The notes under the pieces were generated by a model. It searched no databases. It had not been told where the DNA came from and worked only from the letters and a program-made list of their open reading frames with translations. From positions 1-44,196 of the forward strand of contig JAGLOO010000018.1 of the NCBI GenBank assembly GCA_023138875.1: DNA of 44,196 nt. Reading direction: 5' to 3'. Of this stretch, positions 6,173-14,913 are shown piece by piece. The stretch's first letter is position 1, and each line of letters opens with the position of its first letter. Source of the stretch: Bacteroidales bacterium (GTDB lineage Bacteria; Bacteroidota; Bacteroidia; Bacteroidales; GCA-2748055). Position numbers and translations under genes: made by a program.

Positions 6173-8221
6173 TTATTCCAGGCTTGAAAGGGGTAAGCTT
6201 ACTATAAAGGTGGAACCATTTCCAGGTTCGCTTTCAACCCGAATCATACCATTGCTCCTTTCCAGGAATTCTTTGCATATGATCAGGCCCAGGCCTGAAC
6301 CGGATTCACCCGTTGTACCAGGTGTGGATATCGCTTCATTGGCATCAAAGAGTTTGTTCTGGATCTCGGGCTGAATTCCGATTCCTTCATCTGCTACCGA
6401 AATATTACACATATCTGTACCATTCTCAGTGGTGATCCTGATCCTGCCGCCCGGAAAACTGAATTTAATGGCATTCATGATCAGGTTCCGGTAGATGGTA
6501 TAAATCATGGCCTTATCCGCAAAAACCACACACTTTCTGTCAATCTTCACAATGCAGTTGATCTTTTTATGGTCAAGATTGGCTTTCATTTCCTTCACAC
6601 ATTCATCGACCACACTTTTCATCTTCAGGACCCCGGGCTCATATTTGATAGCTTTCATCTGGGACCTTGCCCAGATCAGGAGGTTCTCCAGCAGGTTCTG
6701 TACCCTCTGTGTACCCTGTAAAATCTGCAAAATGTACTCTTTTTGCGTTTCAACCGAGAACTGCTCAAAATTATCATGCAGCAACTCAGAGAAACCACTA
6801 ACTGCTGCCACCGGATTTCGCAGGTCATGGGCTACAACCGAAAAGATCCTGTCTTTTGATTTATTCAGTTTCTGCAGTTCTTTCTCTGATTCACTCAATT
6901 TCCGGATGGCATTTGATATTTGAAGGTTCCGCTCTGCCAGCATCTGGTTGGTAATCTTTTTCGAGCGAAGATTGATGGCAATGATGATGACCAGGGCAAC
7001 GATGACTACAATAAAAATAATGAATACTTTATTGAGCATCCTCTGAACCTGCGACTCGGATTGAAGCTGTTCAATTTCCTTATCAGTTATCTCCTGTTCA
7101 TACCTTGACCTTAATCGGGCGATCTGTTCAGATTGTTTTTCGTTAAACAGGTCTTTATACACCGTATCGTATCTGAGTTGCCAGTTGTATGCAGACATAT
7201 AGCTGCCTAACCCTGCATGCAACCGGGATAGTTCATTATAGGCTTCCAACTCCAGGTGCCTGAATCCCCTCACTTTAGCTATCTTCAGAGCCCTATGAAG
7301 GTAAAAGAGCGATGAATCCTGCTGATTCATCTCCCCGAAAAGTGATCCGAGATTTATGTAAACAGATCCTATGTAATACTGGTCGTCAATTTTTCGGGCC
7401 AGGGTAAGTCCCTTTCTCAGGTACTCCAGGGCCTTTTCGTGTACTCCCAGGTCAATGTATGCCAGCGCCATATTGTTGTACACACCGGAAAGGATATATT
7501 GCTCCGCATCTGATTCCAGGGAATCGGGATTCATTTTCTGGATTACTTCATGGAAATAGACAAGGGCTGAATCGTACTGGTTTTTATCATAGAGAATCAG
7601 GCCGATATTGTTCAATGCGTGGCATTCATCGAGAACCTCTGCATTTTCCCTGTAGATTTCATATGCGTTCAGGTAATGCCTCTCTGCTTCGTGAAGTTTA
7701 CCCATCTCATGTGCAACAGTTCCCAGATTATTTTCCATCATGGCGATGCCCAGCCGATCTCCATCCCTCTCAAATGCATTCAAACTATGCATATAAAAGT
7801 AATAGGCCTCACTGAAATCAGCCATTTCATAATGGAGGTGGCCCATACTCAGGGCACAGCTGCCAATTTCATGGAGGTTTTCCAGTTTGATGAATTCATC
7901 GTAGGCCTTGCGGTAATAGAAGAGACTCCGGTCATATGCCAGCTTAATCTCATAGATCTTACCCTTGCTTTTATACAGAGGAGGTAACAGGTTGTCCGGG
8001 TCATTCTTAATGAGTATGAGTTCAGCCTGGTTTGCGAAATAGAGTGCACTGTCAGTATGGGAGTCCTTTAATTCCAGGGAAAGCTCGTAATAGGCCCTTC
8101 CCAGATCGTTGCCGGTCAAAATCCTGCTCATGGCCAATAAACTGTCAGCATTGGAATCCTGCGCAAATGAATTACTGAAGAAGATAAATGCAAGGGTAAT
8201 ATGAAACAGGATCCTCTTCAT
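6173..8221 (-). CDS. TPR-containing sensor histidine kinase (orphan)
   Basis: This 682-residue hybrid-free sensor kinase has a signal peptide (~1-20, ending SFAQ) and an array of TPR repeats to ~residue 360 (for example ALSMGHLHYEMADFSEAYYF and NNMALAYIDLGVHEKALEYL). A short coiled stretch precedes one membrane helix (~395-417, FIIFIVVIVALVIIIAINL). The HisKA domain carries the phospho-acceptor H465 in VVAHDLRNPVAAV, and HATPase_c shows the N box (NLIMNAIKFS), G1 (DEGIGI) and G2 (GSGLGL). No receiver or DNA-binding domain is fused and no response regulator gene is adjacent, so its partner lies elsewhere. A TATATTTG -7 box is at 8265-8258 (minus) but no good -33 box was found. Confidence 0.92.
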   Translation of the reverse strand: MKRILFHITLAFIFFSNSFAQDSNADSLLAMSRILTGNDLGRAYYELSLELKDSHTDSALYFANQAELILIKNDPDNLLPPLYKSKGKIYEIKLAYDRSLFYYRKAYDEFIKLENLHEIGSCALSMGHLHYEMADFSEAYYFYMHSLNAFERDGDRLGIAMMENNLGTVAHEMGKLHEAERHYLNAYEIYRENAEVLDECHALNNIGLILYDKNQYDSALVYFHEVIQKMNPDSLESDAEQYILSGVYNNMALAYIDLGVHEKALEYLRKGLTLARKIDDQYYIGSVYINLGSLFGEMNQQDSSLFYLHRALKIAKVRGFRHLELEAYNELSRLHAGLGSYMSAYNWQLRYDTVYKDLFNEKQSEQIARLRSRYEQEITDKEIEQLQSESQVQRMLNKVFIIFIVVIVALVIIIAINLRSKKITNQMLAERNLQISNAIRKLSESEKELQKLNKSKDRIFSVVAHDLRNPVAAVSGFSELLHDNFEQFSVETQKEYILQILQGTQRVQNLLENLLIWARSQMKAIKYEPGVLKMKSVVDECVKEMKANLDHKKINCIVKIDRKCVVFADKAMIYTIYRNLIMNAIKFSFPGGRIRITTENGTDMCNISVADEGIGIQPEIQNKLFDANEAISTPGTTGESGSGLGLIICKEFLERSNGMIRVESEPGNGSTFIVSLPLSSLE

Positions 8222-8353
8222 AGGTTACAGATGGGCTTCTTCAGACAACTACTGTGACAAATATACTTATTTTGGGATGAAATCGTCCATTTGGGGATTG
8301 CCAAATCAACAGGGTAATTGCTTGCTGACTAATTTTGAAAACAAATAATTGAG

Positions 8354-9010
8354 ATGGAATTAAATACGAAATTTTCAAAGCGCGAGGAGGTGGCAAATGC
8401 AGTTTCACATTTTTTAGGTGCGCTGCTTGCAGTGGCAGGGCTTGTATTGATGATCTACCATTCAGTAGTTCATGGAAACGCCTGGCACCTTGTGAGCACC
8501 TCCGTTTTCGGTGGATCGATGATCATCCTGTACCTCTCTTCCACACTGACACATATATTACCCATGGGAAAGGCCAAAGACCTGTTCTTTAATATTGACA
8601 GGATCGCTATTTACTTTTTAATCGCGGCAACCTATACCCCCATTGCACTTATTACGCTGAATGGGCCCTTTGGTTGGATTATATTTGGGATTGAATGGGG
8701 TTTGGCCATTTTTGGAACGATTTTGATCCTGACCCGTCCGGGTAATTTTAATTCAGGCGTAAATACTTTTTATGTGATATCATATGCAGTCATGGGTTGG
8801 CTTTTCCTGATCGCTATTGTTCCGATTATTGACAGGTTACCGGTTATGGGCTGGTTGTGGATTCTTATTGGTGGTCTTTGCTATACCCTGGGAATAGTTT
8901 TCTTCAAACTGATCAAGTTCCCTTACCATCACCTGGTGTGGCATTTGCTGGTGATTGCAGGTAGTTTATCCCATTTTTTTGCGGTTTTCTTTTATATGAT
9001 TCCAAGGTAA
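8354..9010 (+). CDS. Hemolysin III / PAQR-family membrane protein
   Basis: This 218-residue protein has seven predicted membrane segments and the conserved residues of the HlyIII/PAQR family: VSHFLGALLA in the first helix, SSTLTHIL in the third, and HLVWHLLVIAGSLSHF near the C-terminus. The three His-containing motifs probably bind zinc. Despite the name, bacterial members (TrhA-like) are linked to membrane homeostasis rather than proven cytolysis. A TAATTTTG -7-like box at 8330-8337 precedes the start. Single gene between a divergent kinase and cspA-like gene. Confidence 0.9.
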   Translation: MELNTKFSKREEVANAVSHFLGALLAVAGLVLMIYHSVVHGNAWHLVSTSVFGGSMIILYLSSTLTHILPMGKAKDLFFNIDRIAIYFLIAATYTPIALITLNGPFGWIIFGIEWGLAIFGTILILTRPGNFNSGVNTFYVISYAVMGWLFLIAIVPIIDRLPVMGWLWILIGGLCYTLGIVFFKLIKFPYHHLVWHLLVIAGSLSHFFAVFFYMIPR

Positions 9011-9032
9011 AATGCTAATTGTTACAAAACTC

Positions 9033-9065
9033 TTTGTGTTTTTGGTTTATTATGTATTACTTTTG
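9033..9065 (+). promoter_or_regulatory. Promoter of the cold shock gene
   Basis: TTTG (9033-9036), 21-nt spacer, TACTTTTG (9058-9065) matches the Bacteroidota consensus TTTG-N19/21-TAnnTTTG. It leaves a short A/T-rich 5' leader of roughly 20-25 nt before the ATG at 9094. Confidence 0.65.
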
Positions 9066-9093
9066 CACTGTTAATTAATTATCAATTTATACA

Positions 9094-9285
9094 ATGAAAG
9101 AAGGTAAAGTAAAATTTTTTAATGAATCCAAAGGATACGGATTTATTAAGGACGTCGAATCCGACGAAGAATTTTTTGTCCACGTATCAGGCCTGATCGA
9201 TAAGATCAAGGAAGATGACGACGTAACTTTTGAGGTTACAGAAGGACGCAAAGGATTAAATGCAGTGAATGTCAAACTTATATAG
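9094..9285 (+). CDS. Cold shock domain protein
   Basis: This is a 63-residue single cold shock domain protein, an RNA/ssDNA-binding chaperone of the CspA family. RNP1 is KGYGFI (residues 13-18) and RNP2 is FFVHVS (27-32). The typical opening GKVKFFN is present. It is a monocistronic unit with its own promoter (9033-9065) and an intrinsic terminator (9314-9342). Length is slightly shorter than CspA (70 residues) and typical of Bacteroidota members. Confidence 0.95.
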   Translation: MKEGKVKFFNESKGYGFIKDVESDEEFFVHVSGLIDKIKEDDDVTFEVTEGRKGLNAVNVKLI

Positions 9286-9313
9286 TTGAGCAGATCATTA
9301 CGTCTTAATCTTT

Positions 9314-9342
9314 AACCCTTCGCTCCGGCGAGGGGTTTTTTT
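9314..9342 (+). terminator. Intrinsic terminator of the cold shock gene
   Basis: A 10-bp stem (9314-9323 with 9328-9337, one G-U pair) with a TCCG tetraloop is followed by a run of T (9336-9342). Confidence 0.88.
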
Positions 9343-9387
9343 GTGCTTATTAATTTTCCCATTACTTTTAGGAAAAACTATTTCCAC

Positions 9388-10203
9388 ATGATTTACAACC
9401 GACGCAAATTCCTGTCCAGCTCAGTTGTCGCAGCCATGGGAGCTTCTCTGGGACTACAAGCCAGGGATCATCAAAAGAGAGGATCGGGGATAATCCGTAA
9501 ACTTCCATTACTGAAAGGGAGAAAAGTATTGTACACCTATGGTGGATGGGATGGGCATGAGCCAGAGCAATCTGTCGGGCTATTCAAACCGTGGATGGAA
9601 AGTGAAGGTGCAATTGTTGAGGCATTCAATTCTCTGGATCCATACGCTGACAAGAATTATATGAGCGGAATTGACCTGGTGGTTCAAATCTTTACCATGG
9701 CCGAGATTTCCAAGGAACAGGAGAAAGGACTCCTTGATGCGGTAAAAAGCGGCGTTGGTATTGCCGGGTGGCATGGTGGACTGTGTGATTCTTTCAGGCA
9801 AAATGTATCATACCAGTTCATGACCGGTGGTCAGTGGGTTGCGCACCCGGGTGGAGTCATTGACTACAGCGTCCAGATAGTTGACCATGAAGATCCTGTG
9901 ACGAAAGGCCTCAATGAATTCAATATGCACAGCGAACAATACTATTTACACGTGGATCCCAATATGAAGGTACTGGCTACCACAACCTTTAATGATGATC
10001 ACGCGGATTGGATTGATGGTTGTACCATGCCTGTAGTCTGGAAAAAGATGCACGGGAAGGGCAGGGTCTTTTATACCTCCCTGGGTCATGTGATGAAAGA
10101 TTTCGAAGTGCCTGAAGCCCTTGAAATCATGAAACGCGGGATCAGGTGGGCTTCTGCAAGTAAATATGAGAAGCCAGAACCCTGGAAGAATCCTGTCTAT
10201 TAA
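9388..10203 (+). CDS. Exported ThuA-like domain protein
   Basis: The protein has a ThuA-like (type 1 glutamine amidotransferase-like) fold, a family found with carbohydrate catabolism genes in Bacteroidota and Planctomycetes; the exact reaction is uncertain. I chose the ATG at 9388 because it begins a twin-arginine-type signal (YNRRKFLSSSVVAAMGASLG), whereas the upstream in-frame start adds 15 unconserved residues. Family segments seen: GIAGWHGGLCDSFR, WVAHPGG, VDHEDPVTKGL, HSEQYY, and PVVWKKMHGKGRVFYTSLGH near the C-terminus. About 271 residues, full length. It stands alone, between the cold shock gene and a convergent relic gene. Confidence 0.85.
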   Translation: MIYNRRKFLSSSVVAAMGASLGLQARDHQKRGSGIIRKLPLLKGRKVLYTYGGWDGHEPEQSVGLFKPWMESEGAIVEAFNSLDPYADKNYMSGIDLVVQIFTMAEISKEQEKGLLDAVKSGVGIAGWHGGLCDSFRQNVSYQFMTGGQWVAHPGGVIDYSVQIVDHEDPVTKGLNEFNMHSEQYYLHVDPNMKVLATTTFNDDHADWIDGCTMPVVWKKMHGKGRVFYTSLGHVMKDFEVPEALEIMKRGIRWASASKYEKPEPWKNPVY

Positions 10204-10245
10204 GATAAATATAACATTTGCTAAACAGGGGACATTACCGATTCA

Positions 10246-10863
10246 TTATACTCTCTTCTTTTTCTGGATATAGGGAACGATGGAATCATTCATTGTTTCA
10301 CTGGTGCCGTCATATGTAATCGTAACAATGGGGACACCGGTTTGCTGGCGTATTTGTCGGGTCATGGCCTCTGTAACAAGGGACGGGCAACAAAACGACG
10401 GATTGGTCTGAACAAACAGGGCCACATCAGGGTAGTTTTTTAAAATATAGAAGGTTTTCAGGATGTTATCGTAGGACTCCCCCGAATGGTACAGATGGAT
10501 ATTGAAAGCCGAAAGCTGTTTCTCCAGGGCTCTGGGATTGATCACGGGGGGTTTTCGAAGGGTCCTGTCATATTCAATCCCATCAACCAGCCTTAATCCC
10601 TCGCTGATTGCGCTATCAATGGATTGATCTCCTCCCATGGCTTTAACCAGCAGTTTATGTACTTCTTCAAAAACAGCATCAGTCTGGCCCGGAACAGATT
10701 CATAAGGTCTGATTCGACAGGAAGTCTTCCTGAACAATCCGCCAAGCATATAGGCTTGCTTTTTCAGCTTCCCTTCCGGATCAATACATACAATAGAGAT
10801 CGATACGGAACCTACATCGATGCCAAGTACCATACCCCGGTGAACCTGTTTTCTGTGATGCAT
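10246..10863 (-). pseudogene. In-frame deletion relic of an acyl-CoA dehydratase activase / HgdB-like fusion
   Basis: The open frame of 205 residues joins two unrelated ends. Residues ~11-40 (MVLGIDVGSVSISIVCIDPEG) are the phosphate-1 start of a BadF/HgdC-type ASKHA ATPase. From ~45 on it resembles the C-terminus of a 2-hydroxyacyl-CoA dehydratase-like (HgdB/DUF2229) module: CRIRPYESVPGQTD, then VQTNPSFCCPSLVTEAM and TYDGTSETMNDSIVPYI. In the large fusion proteins of this family, which exceed 1000 residues, these two parts are the opposite ends. The simplest reading is one large in-frame internal deletion. The phosphate-2 and adenosine motifs and the activase cysteines are missing, so it should be non-functional as an activase. 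A short genuine family cannot be excluded. Start may be 10863 or 10833. Confidence 0.6.
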
Positions 10864-10904
10864 GGGTGAAGTATGAAACGTTAATGAAAATTATTGATTA
10901 ATCT

Positions 10905-10949
10905 GATTCTATAAAAGATCCAAACTGGTCTTTTATCCAGTTTAGAATC
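10905..10949. other. Large dyad upstream of the trp attenuator region
   Basis: AAACTGG/CCAGTTT (10922-10928 with 10937-10943) is extended by outer arms GATTCT/AGAATC (10905-10910 with 10944-10949), with an asymmetric internal bulge. No T-tract follows on either strand. It may be an operator or leader structure; role unknown. Confidence 0.3.
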
Positions 10950-11015
10950 ATTTCAGACGATCAAACAATCGGACATTAAAAAATAATGTTTATTTTCGGA
11001 TCATAAACCCGATCA

Positions 11016-11102
11016 ATGGATCATTATACCAAAACAAATTGCTGGCGCTGGCGATGGTGGCACTCCCTTCAGGATGCTTCGTCGACTATGGTTAGCTTAT
11101 AA
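11016..11102 (+). CDS. Trp leader peptide (attenuator uORF)
   Basis: A 28-codon ORF (MDHYTKTNC, then WRWRWW, then HSLQDASSTMVSL) carries four Trp codons at positions 10, 12, 14 and 15. It lies directly before a strong terminator and upstream of a tryptophan synthase beta gene. Random ORFs almost never show four Trp codons in six. By analogy with known trp attenuators, ribosome stalling here when Trp-tRNA is scarce should favour an antiterminator. ATGCTT (11074-11079) can pair with AAGCAT (11119-11124), just ahead of the terminator stem. Bacteroidota trp leaders of this general kind (Bacteroid-trp RNA) are known before trpB and trpE. Confidence 0.85.
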   Translation: MDHYTKTNCWRWRWWHSLQDASSTMVSL

Positions 11103-11124
11103 TGATATTGTATCATAAAAGCAT

Positions 11125-11161
11125 AAACGGGGCATGTTAGATTTAACTGCCCCGTTTTTTT
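11125..11161 (+). terminator. Attenuator terminator before the trpB-like gene
   Basis: A 10-bp stem AAACGGGGCA/TGCCCCGTTT (11125-11134 with 11148-11157), extended inside by GTTA/TAAC, ends in a run of T. It sits 23 nt after the stop of the Trp-rich leader ORF and 35 nt before the trpB-like ATG, so it must be read through for expression. Confidence 0.88.
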
Positions 11162-11195
11162 ATTGACATTATTAACTCCTTTAAAACTGGAAACC

Positions 11196-12572
11196 ATGAG
11201 CAGAATGAAAAAAGTAACACTCGATGAGCATGAAATGCCAAAACAGTGGTACAACCTTGCCGCAGACCTTCCGGGTGTCCTGAATCCTCCGTTGGGACCG
11301 GATGGTAAACCCATTGGACCTGAAATGCTGGCACCGGTATTTCCCATGAACCTGATTGAGCAGGAAGTAAGCACCGAGCGCTGGATTGATATACCTGAAA
11401 AAGTACTTGAAATGCTCTATCTGTGGCGTCCCGCACCACTTGTAAGGGCTTATAGCCTGGAGAAAGCGCTGGGCACACCGGCCAGGATCTATTACAAAAA
11501 TGAAGCCCTTTCTCCGGCTGGTAGTCATAAACCAAATACTGCCGTGGCTCAGGCCTATTACAATAAGGAATTCGGTATCAAAAAGCTTACCACCGAAACC
11601 GGTGCCGGACAGTGGGGGAGTGCGCTCTCTTTCGCCTGCTCATTGCTGGGATTGGAGTGCAAAGTTTTCATGGTTCGGGTAAGTTTCGACCAGAAACCTT
11701 TCCGCAAGATGATGATGCAGACCTGGGGAGGAAAATGTATAGCCAGTCCCAGTGAAGAGACACAGGCAGGGAGGAATGTGCTTGCAGAACACCCTGATAC
11801 CCCAGGTAGCCTGGGTATTGCCATCAGTGAAGCCATTGAAGCTGCAGTTACCGATGAAACAGGTCAAACCCGTTATTCATTGGGCAGTGTTTTAAACCAT
11901 GTAATGCTTCATCAAACCATTATCGGTCTGGAAGCCAAAAAGCAGCTGCAAAAGATCAATGAGAAATTACCTGATGTTGTGATCGGTTGTGCCGGAGGTG
12001 GCAGTAATTTTGCCGGACTCAGTTTCCCGTTCATACTGGACAAGATCAATGGTGCAGAAATTGACATCATTCCAGTGGAGCCTGCCAGTTGCCCCACACT
12101 CACAAAAGCGCCTTTTGCCTATGATCATGGCGATATTGCAAAGATGACCCCTTTACTGGCCATGAACTCACTGGGTCATGGATTTATACCACCTCCCATC
12201 CATGCAGGAGGCCTGCGGTATCATGGTATGTCACCGCTTGTCAGTCATGCTGTGAATCAGGGTCTGGCCACACCCCAGGCCTTGCAACAGCTGGAGTGCT
12301 ACGAAGCAGGTATATTGTTCGCCCGTTCTGAAGGCATCATACCTGCTCCTGAGACTAACCACGCTATTGCTTCTGTAATAAAAGAGGCAAACAAGGCGAA
12401 GGAAGAGGGAAAAGAGAAGGTGATCCTTTTCAATTTCAGCGGACATGGATTGATGGACCTGGTGGGCTATGACAAATACCTCAATGGAGAGTTGAAGAAC
12501 CATAAACTCTCGCCGGAGGATTACGAGCAATATACAGCAGTTCTTAAAAATCATCCTGCACCGGTAATCTGA
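11196..12572 (+). CDS. trpB: Tryptophan synthase beta chain, TrpB2 type
   Basis: This is a 458-residue PLP enzyme of the TrpB2 (TrpB-like) branch, which makes L-tryptophan from indole and serine. The PLP lysine lies in [15 protein letters not shown]; the substrate loop reads [15 protein letters not shown] and the phosphate loop [12 protein letters not shown]. The N-terminal extension (LPPxxPD-like [13 protein letters not shown]) and overall length separate TrpB2 from the ~400-residue TrpB1. I chose the ATG at 11196; the upstream TTG would overlap the terminator tail. No trpA is adjacent, which fits TrpB2 acting alone or salvaging indole. The leader peptide and terminator show control by tryptophan level. 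Confidence 0.92.
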   Translation: MSRMKKVTLDEHEMPKQWYNLAADLPGVLNPPLGPDGKPIGPEMLAPVFPMNLIEQEVSTERWIDIPEKVLEMLYLWRPAPLVRAYSLEKALGTPARIYYKNEALSPAGSHKPNTAVAQAYYNKEFGIKKLTTETGAGQWGSALSFACSLLGLECKVFMVRVSFDQKPFRKMMMQTWGGKCIASPSEETQAGRNVLAEHPDTPGSLGIAISEAIEAAVTDETGQTRYSLGSVLNHVMLHQTIIGLEAKKQLQKINEKLPDVVIGCAGGGSNFAGLSFPFILDKINGAEIDIIPVEPASCPTLTKAPFAYDHGDIAKMTPLLAMNSLGHGFIPPPIHAGGLRYHGMSPLVSHAVNQGLATPQALQQLECYEAGILFARSEGIIPAPETNHAIASVIKEANKAKEEGKEKVILFNFSGHGLMDLVGYDKYLNGELKNHKLSPEDYEQYTAVLKNHPAPVI

Positions 12573-12594
12573 TCTGGATTAACTCATTCATGTG

Positions 12595-12636
12595 AAAGCT
12601 GTTCCGGTTATTGAGAACCGGAGCAGCTTTTTTTTT
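12595..12636 (+). terminator. Intrinsic terminator after trpB2
   Basis: A stem of up to 15 bp (12595-12609 with 12616-12630, loop ATTGAG, one mismatch or wobble) is followed by an uninterrupted T run. Confidence 0.92.
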
Positions 12637-12661
12637 ATAAATTAATCCCTATCTTAAACGT

Positions 12662-13243
12662 ATGAAGAGTATTGCTGTGTTTTGCGGCTCAAGTTCGGGG
12701 AGCAATGAGATTTATAGGGAGAAAGCTATAGATCTCGGAAAAACTCTGGCCAATAATGACATACGACTTGTTTATGGCGGAGCAAGAGTCGGATTGATGG
12801 GGGCCATAGCCGATGCTGTACTTGAAGCAGGTGGCGATGTGATCGGGGTAATCCCGGGCTTCCTGCAAACCAGTGAGGTGGCACATGAAAACCTTTCCGA
12901 ACTCATTCGCGTTGAAACCATGCATGAACGAAAAGCCAGGGTATATGAATTGAGTGACGGAGCCATTGCTCTGCCTGGTGGCTTCGGAACAATGGATGAA
13001 CTGTTTGAGATGCTCACTTGGGGACAGCTGGGGATTCACGAAAAACCTGTTGGATTGCTGAATATTAACGGATTTTTCGATGATTTGAGCAGGGTAATTA
13101 TAAACATGGTCAATGAGGGATTCCTCAAAGAGTTAAACAGCGAGATGGTAATCATCAGTGAGGAGATTGAGGAGCTGCTGGATCGTATGAAAAAATACCA
13201 GGCTCCTGCAGTAAGTAAATGGATCTTCAAAAAAGCTGAATAG
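12662..13243 (+). CDS. LOG-family nucleoside 5'-monophosphate phosphoribohydrolase
   Basis: This is a 193-residue Rossmann-fold LOG protein (once annotated as lysine decarboxylase). The family signature PGGFGTMDE is at residues 105-113 and the partner motif MHERK at 87-91. The N-terminus IAVFCGSSSGS and YGGARVGLMG are typical. Such enzymes release the base from N6-substituted or plain AMP/nucleotides (cytokinin-activating type reaction). Full length, cytoplasmic, monocistronic between the trpB2 terminator and an AT-rich spacer. Confidence 0.92.
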   Translation: MKSIAVFCGSSSGSNEIYREKAIDLGKTLANNDIRLVYGGARVGLMGAIADAVLEAGGDVIGVIPGFLQTSEVAHENLSELIRVETMHERKARVYELSDGAIALPGGFGTMDELFEMLTWGQLGIHEKPVGLLNINGFFDDLSRVIINMVNEGFLKELNSEMVIISEEIEELLDRMKKYQAPAVSKWIFKKAE

Positions 13244-13402
13244 AACAAAGAGCCTTTCAACATCCTCAGGTTGATGATCGGGAACAGGTAAATATGCATT
13301 TTATATAACATATTATAATTTATAATTATATAAAATTATATATATCTATAATATATAAATATTTGCATAGTAGTATTTTATAACATTAACCTTGCCCCAA
13401 TA
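13244..13402. other. Very AT-rich spacer
   Basis: About 75 bp (13305-13380) are made almost only of A and T, with repeated TATATA/TTATAAT motifs, just before the PhoD-like gene. It probably contains that gene's promoter, but no clean TTTG/TAnnTTTG pair was found. Confidence 0.4.
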
Positions 13403-14902
13403 ATGAATAATAATAATGCTTTTGATTTATTTTTTAATGCAAACTCACTGGGATTTCTCCTCATCCTGCTTATTTCTTCATGCTCAAGCAACGATATAAC
13501 AGACGGTCCGTACTTCGGGAATGGATTTCACAACGGTTGGGCAGATCAGCATTCAATCGTCATATGGACGCGGCTGACCCTGAGACCTGAGATGAATCTT
13601 GGAGGTCAACAGTTTATACCTCTGACTCAGGAACAGCACAGCAAGCTAAGGAATTGCAGGAACCGGGATTCAATACATCTGGCACAGATACCGGACAGCC
13701 TGACACTTGATGACATGGAGGGGGCTTGTCCCGGTGCAACAGGGGAAGTCAAGCTGAAATATTACCCGATGATAGACCCGGGAGTAACCATTGAGACTCC
13801 ATGGGAGAAGGTCGATCCTGATAAAAACTACACCATGCAGTGGAAACTTGAGGGACTTGAAGCAAATACCAGGTACCAGGTAGATATCTATGCGAGAGAA
13901 GATGCCAATCACGGGATTTCGGATACCGTTTCCGGAACCTTTATCACACCACCCGATGAAGAGATGGTCCGGGAGACCCGGTTCTGCATTGTCACCTGTC
14001 ACGATTTTAACCGGCGGGACGATTCAATCATGGGACATAAGATCTATCCCTCCATGCTGGCCACAGTACCCGATTTTTATGTCCATACAGGGGATATTGA
14101 ATATTACGACATGCACAATCCCCGGGCCATGACCGAAGAGATGATGCGTTTTAAATGGGACCGCCTCTTTGCCCTTCCATTCCAGCGGCAGTTCTTCACC
14201 GAGGTCACCACCTATTTCATGAAAGATGACCATGATGCCCTCTGTAATGATGTGTTTCCAGGGATGCAATACGGGACAGTCACTTTTGAAAGGGGGCTTG
14301 AGATTTTTGACAGAGAGCAGTTTCCGTCAAATCCAGAACCTTATAAAACCATCAGGTGGGGAAAGGATCTTCAGATATGGTTGATGGAAGGACGTAATTT
14401 CCGCAGTCAGAATCATTTGCCGGATGGTCCCGGAAAAACCATATGGGGAGAGGAACAGAAGAGGTGGTTGTTCCGGACCCTGGAAGCATCAGATGCCACT
14501 TTTAAACTGATCATTTCACCCACTCCGATCCTGGGACCCGACCGGGACAACAAAAATGATAACCATTCCAATCAGAATTTCTCCTACGAAGGTGAAGAGA
14601 TCCGCCAGTTCGTCGATCAGTTTGAAAATGTATTCCTTTGCAATGGCGACCGTCACTGGCAATATGTAACACACCGGGAAGGAACCAACCTGTGGGAATT
14701 CAGCTGCGGTGCAGGTTCGGATGTACACGCCGGAGGATGGAAGCAAACAGATCTTAGACCGGAACACCGCTTCCTCAGGGTTAAAGGGGGCTTCCTGGCC
14801 GGGAAGGTTACCCGCCTGGAAGAAAAAGTACTGCTTACATTCCAGCATTGTGATGTGGACGGAAGGATCGTGCATGAAGAGCATTTTGAAACAGAATACT
14901 AA
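13403..14902 (+). CDS. PhoD-like alkaline phosphatase/phosphodiesterase lipoprotein
   Basis: This 499-residue protein belongs to the PhoD-like metallophosphatase family, enzymes that hydrolyse phosphomono- or diesters with Ca/Fe in the active site. A hydrophobic N-terminus ends in a lipobox with C27 (LISSC), so it should be membrane-anchored outside the cytoplasm. An N-terminal beta domain (~40-190; WADQHSIVIWTRL) precedes the catalytic domain. Metal-binding motifs are HTGD (from residue 228), DDHD (275-278) and GDRHW (415-419). It lies 11 bp before the decayed GH2 gene, so the two were probably co-transcribed. Confidence 0.88.
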   Translation: MNNNNAFDLFFNANSLGFLLILLISSCSSNDITDGPYFGNGFHNGWADQHSIVIWTRLTLRPEMNLGGQQFIPLTQEQHSKLRNCRNRDSIHLAQIPDSLTLDDMEGACPGATGEVKLKYYPMIDPGVTIETPWEKVDPDKNYTMQWKLEGLEANTRYQVDIYAREDANHGISDTVSGTFITPPDEEMVRETRFCIVTCHDFNRRDDSIMGHKIYPSMLATVPDFYVHTGDIEYYDMHNPRAMTEEMMRFKWDRLFALPFQRQFFTEVTTYFMKDDHDALCNDVFPGMQYGTVTFERGLEIFDREQFPSNPEPYKTIRWGKDLQIWLMEGRNFRSQNHLPDGPGKTIWGEEQKRWLFRTLEASDATFKLIISPTPILGPDRDNKNDNHSNQNFSYEGEEIRQFVDQFENVFLCNGDRHWQYVTHREGTNLWEFSCGAGSDVHAGGWKQTDLRPEHRFLRVKGGFLAGKVTRLEEKVLLTFQHCDVDGRIVHEEHFETEY

Positions 14903-14913
14903 AAAACATCACC

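Noticed and set aside
8265-8337. Full promoters for the divergent kinase and hemolysin III-like genes
   Set aside because: Good -7 boxes are visible on both strands but no TTTG at 19-21 nt spacing was found, so only the boxes are mentioned.
11163-11195. Extended TTG start for the trpB2 gene
   Set aside because: It begins in the U-tract of the attenuator terminator and adds unconserved residues; ATG 11196 fits the family.
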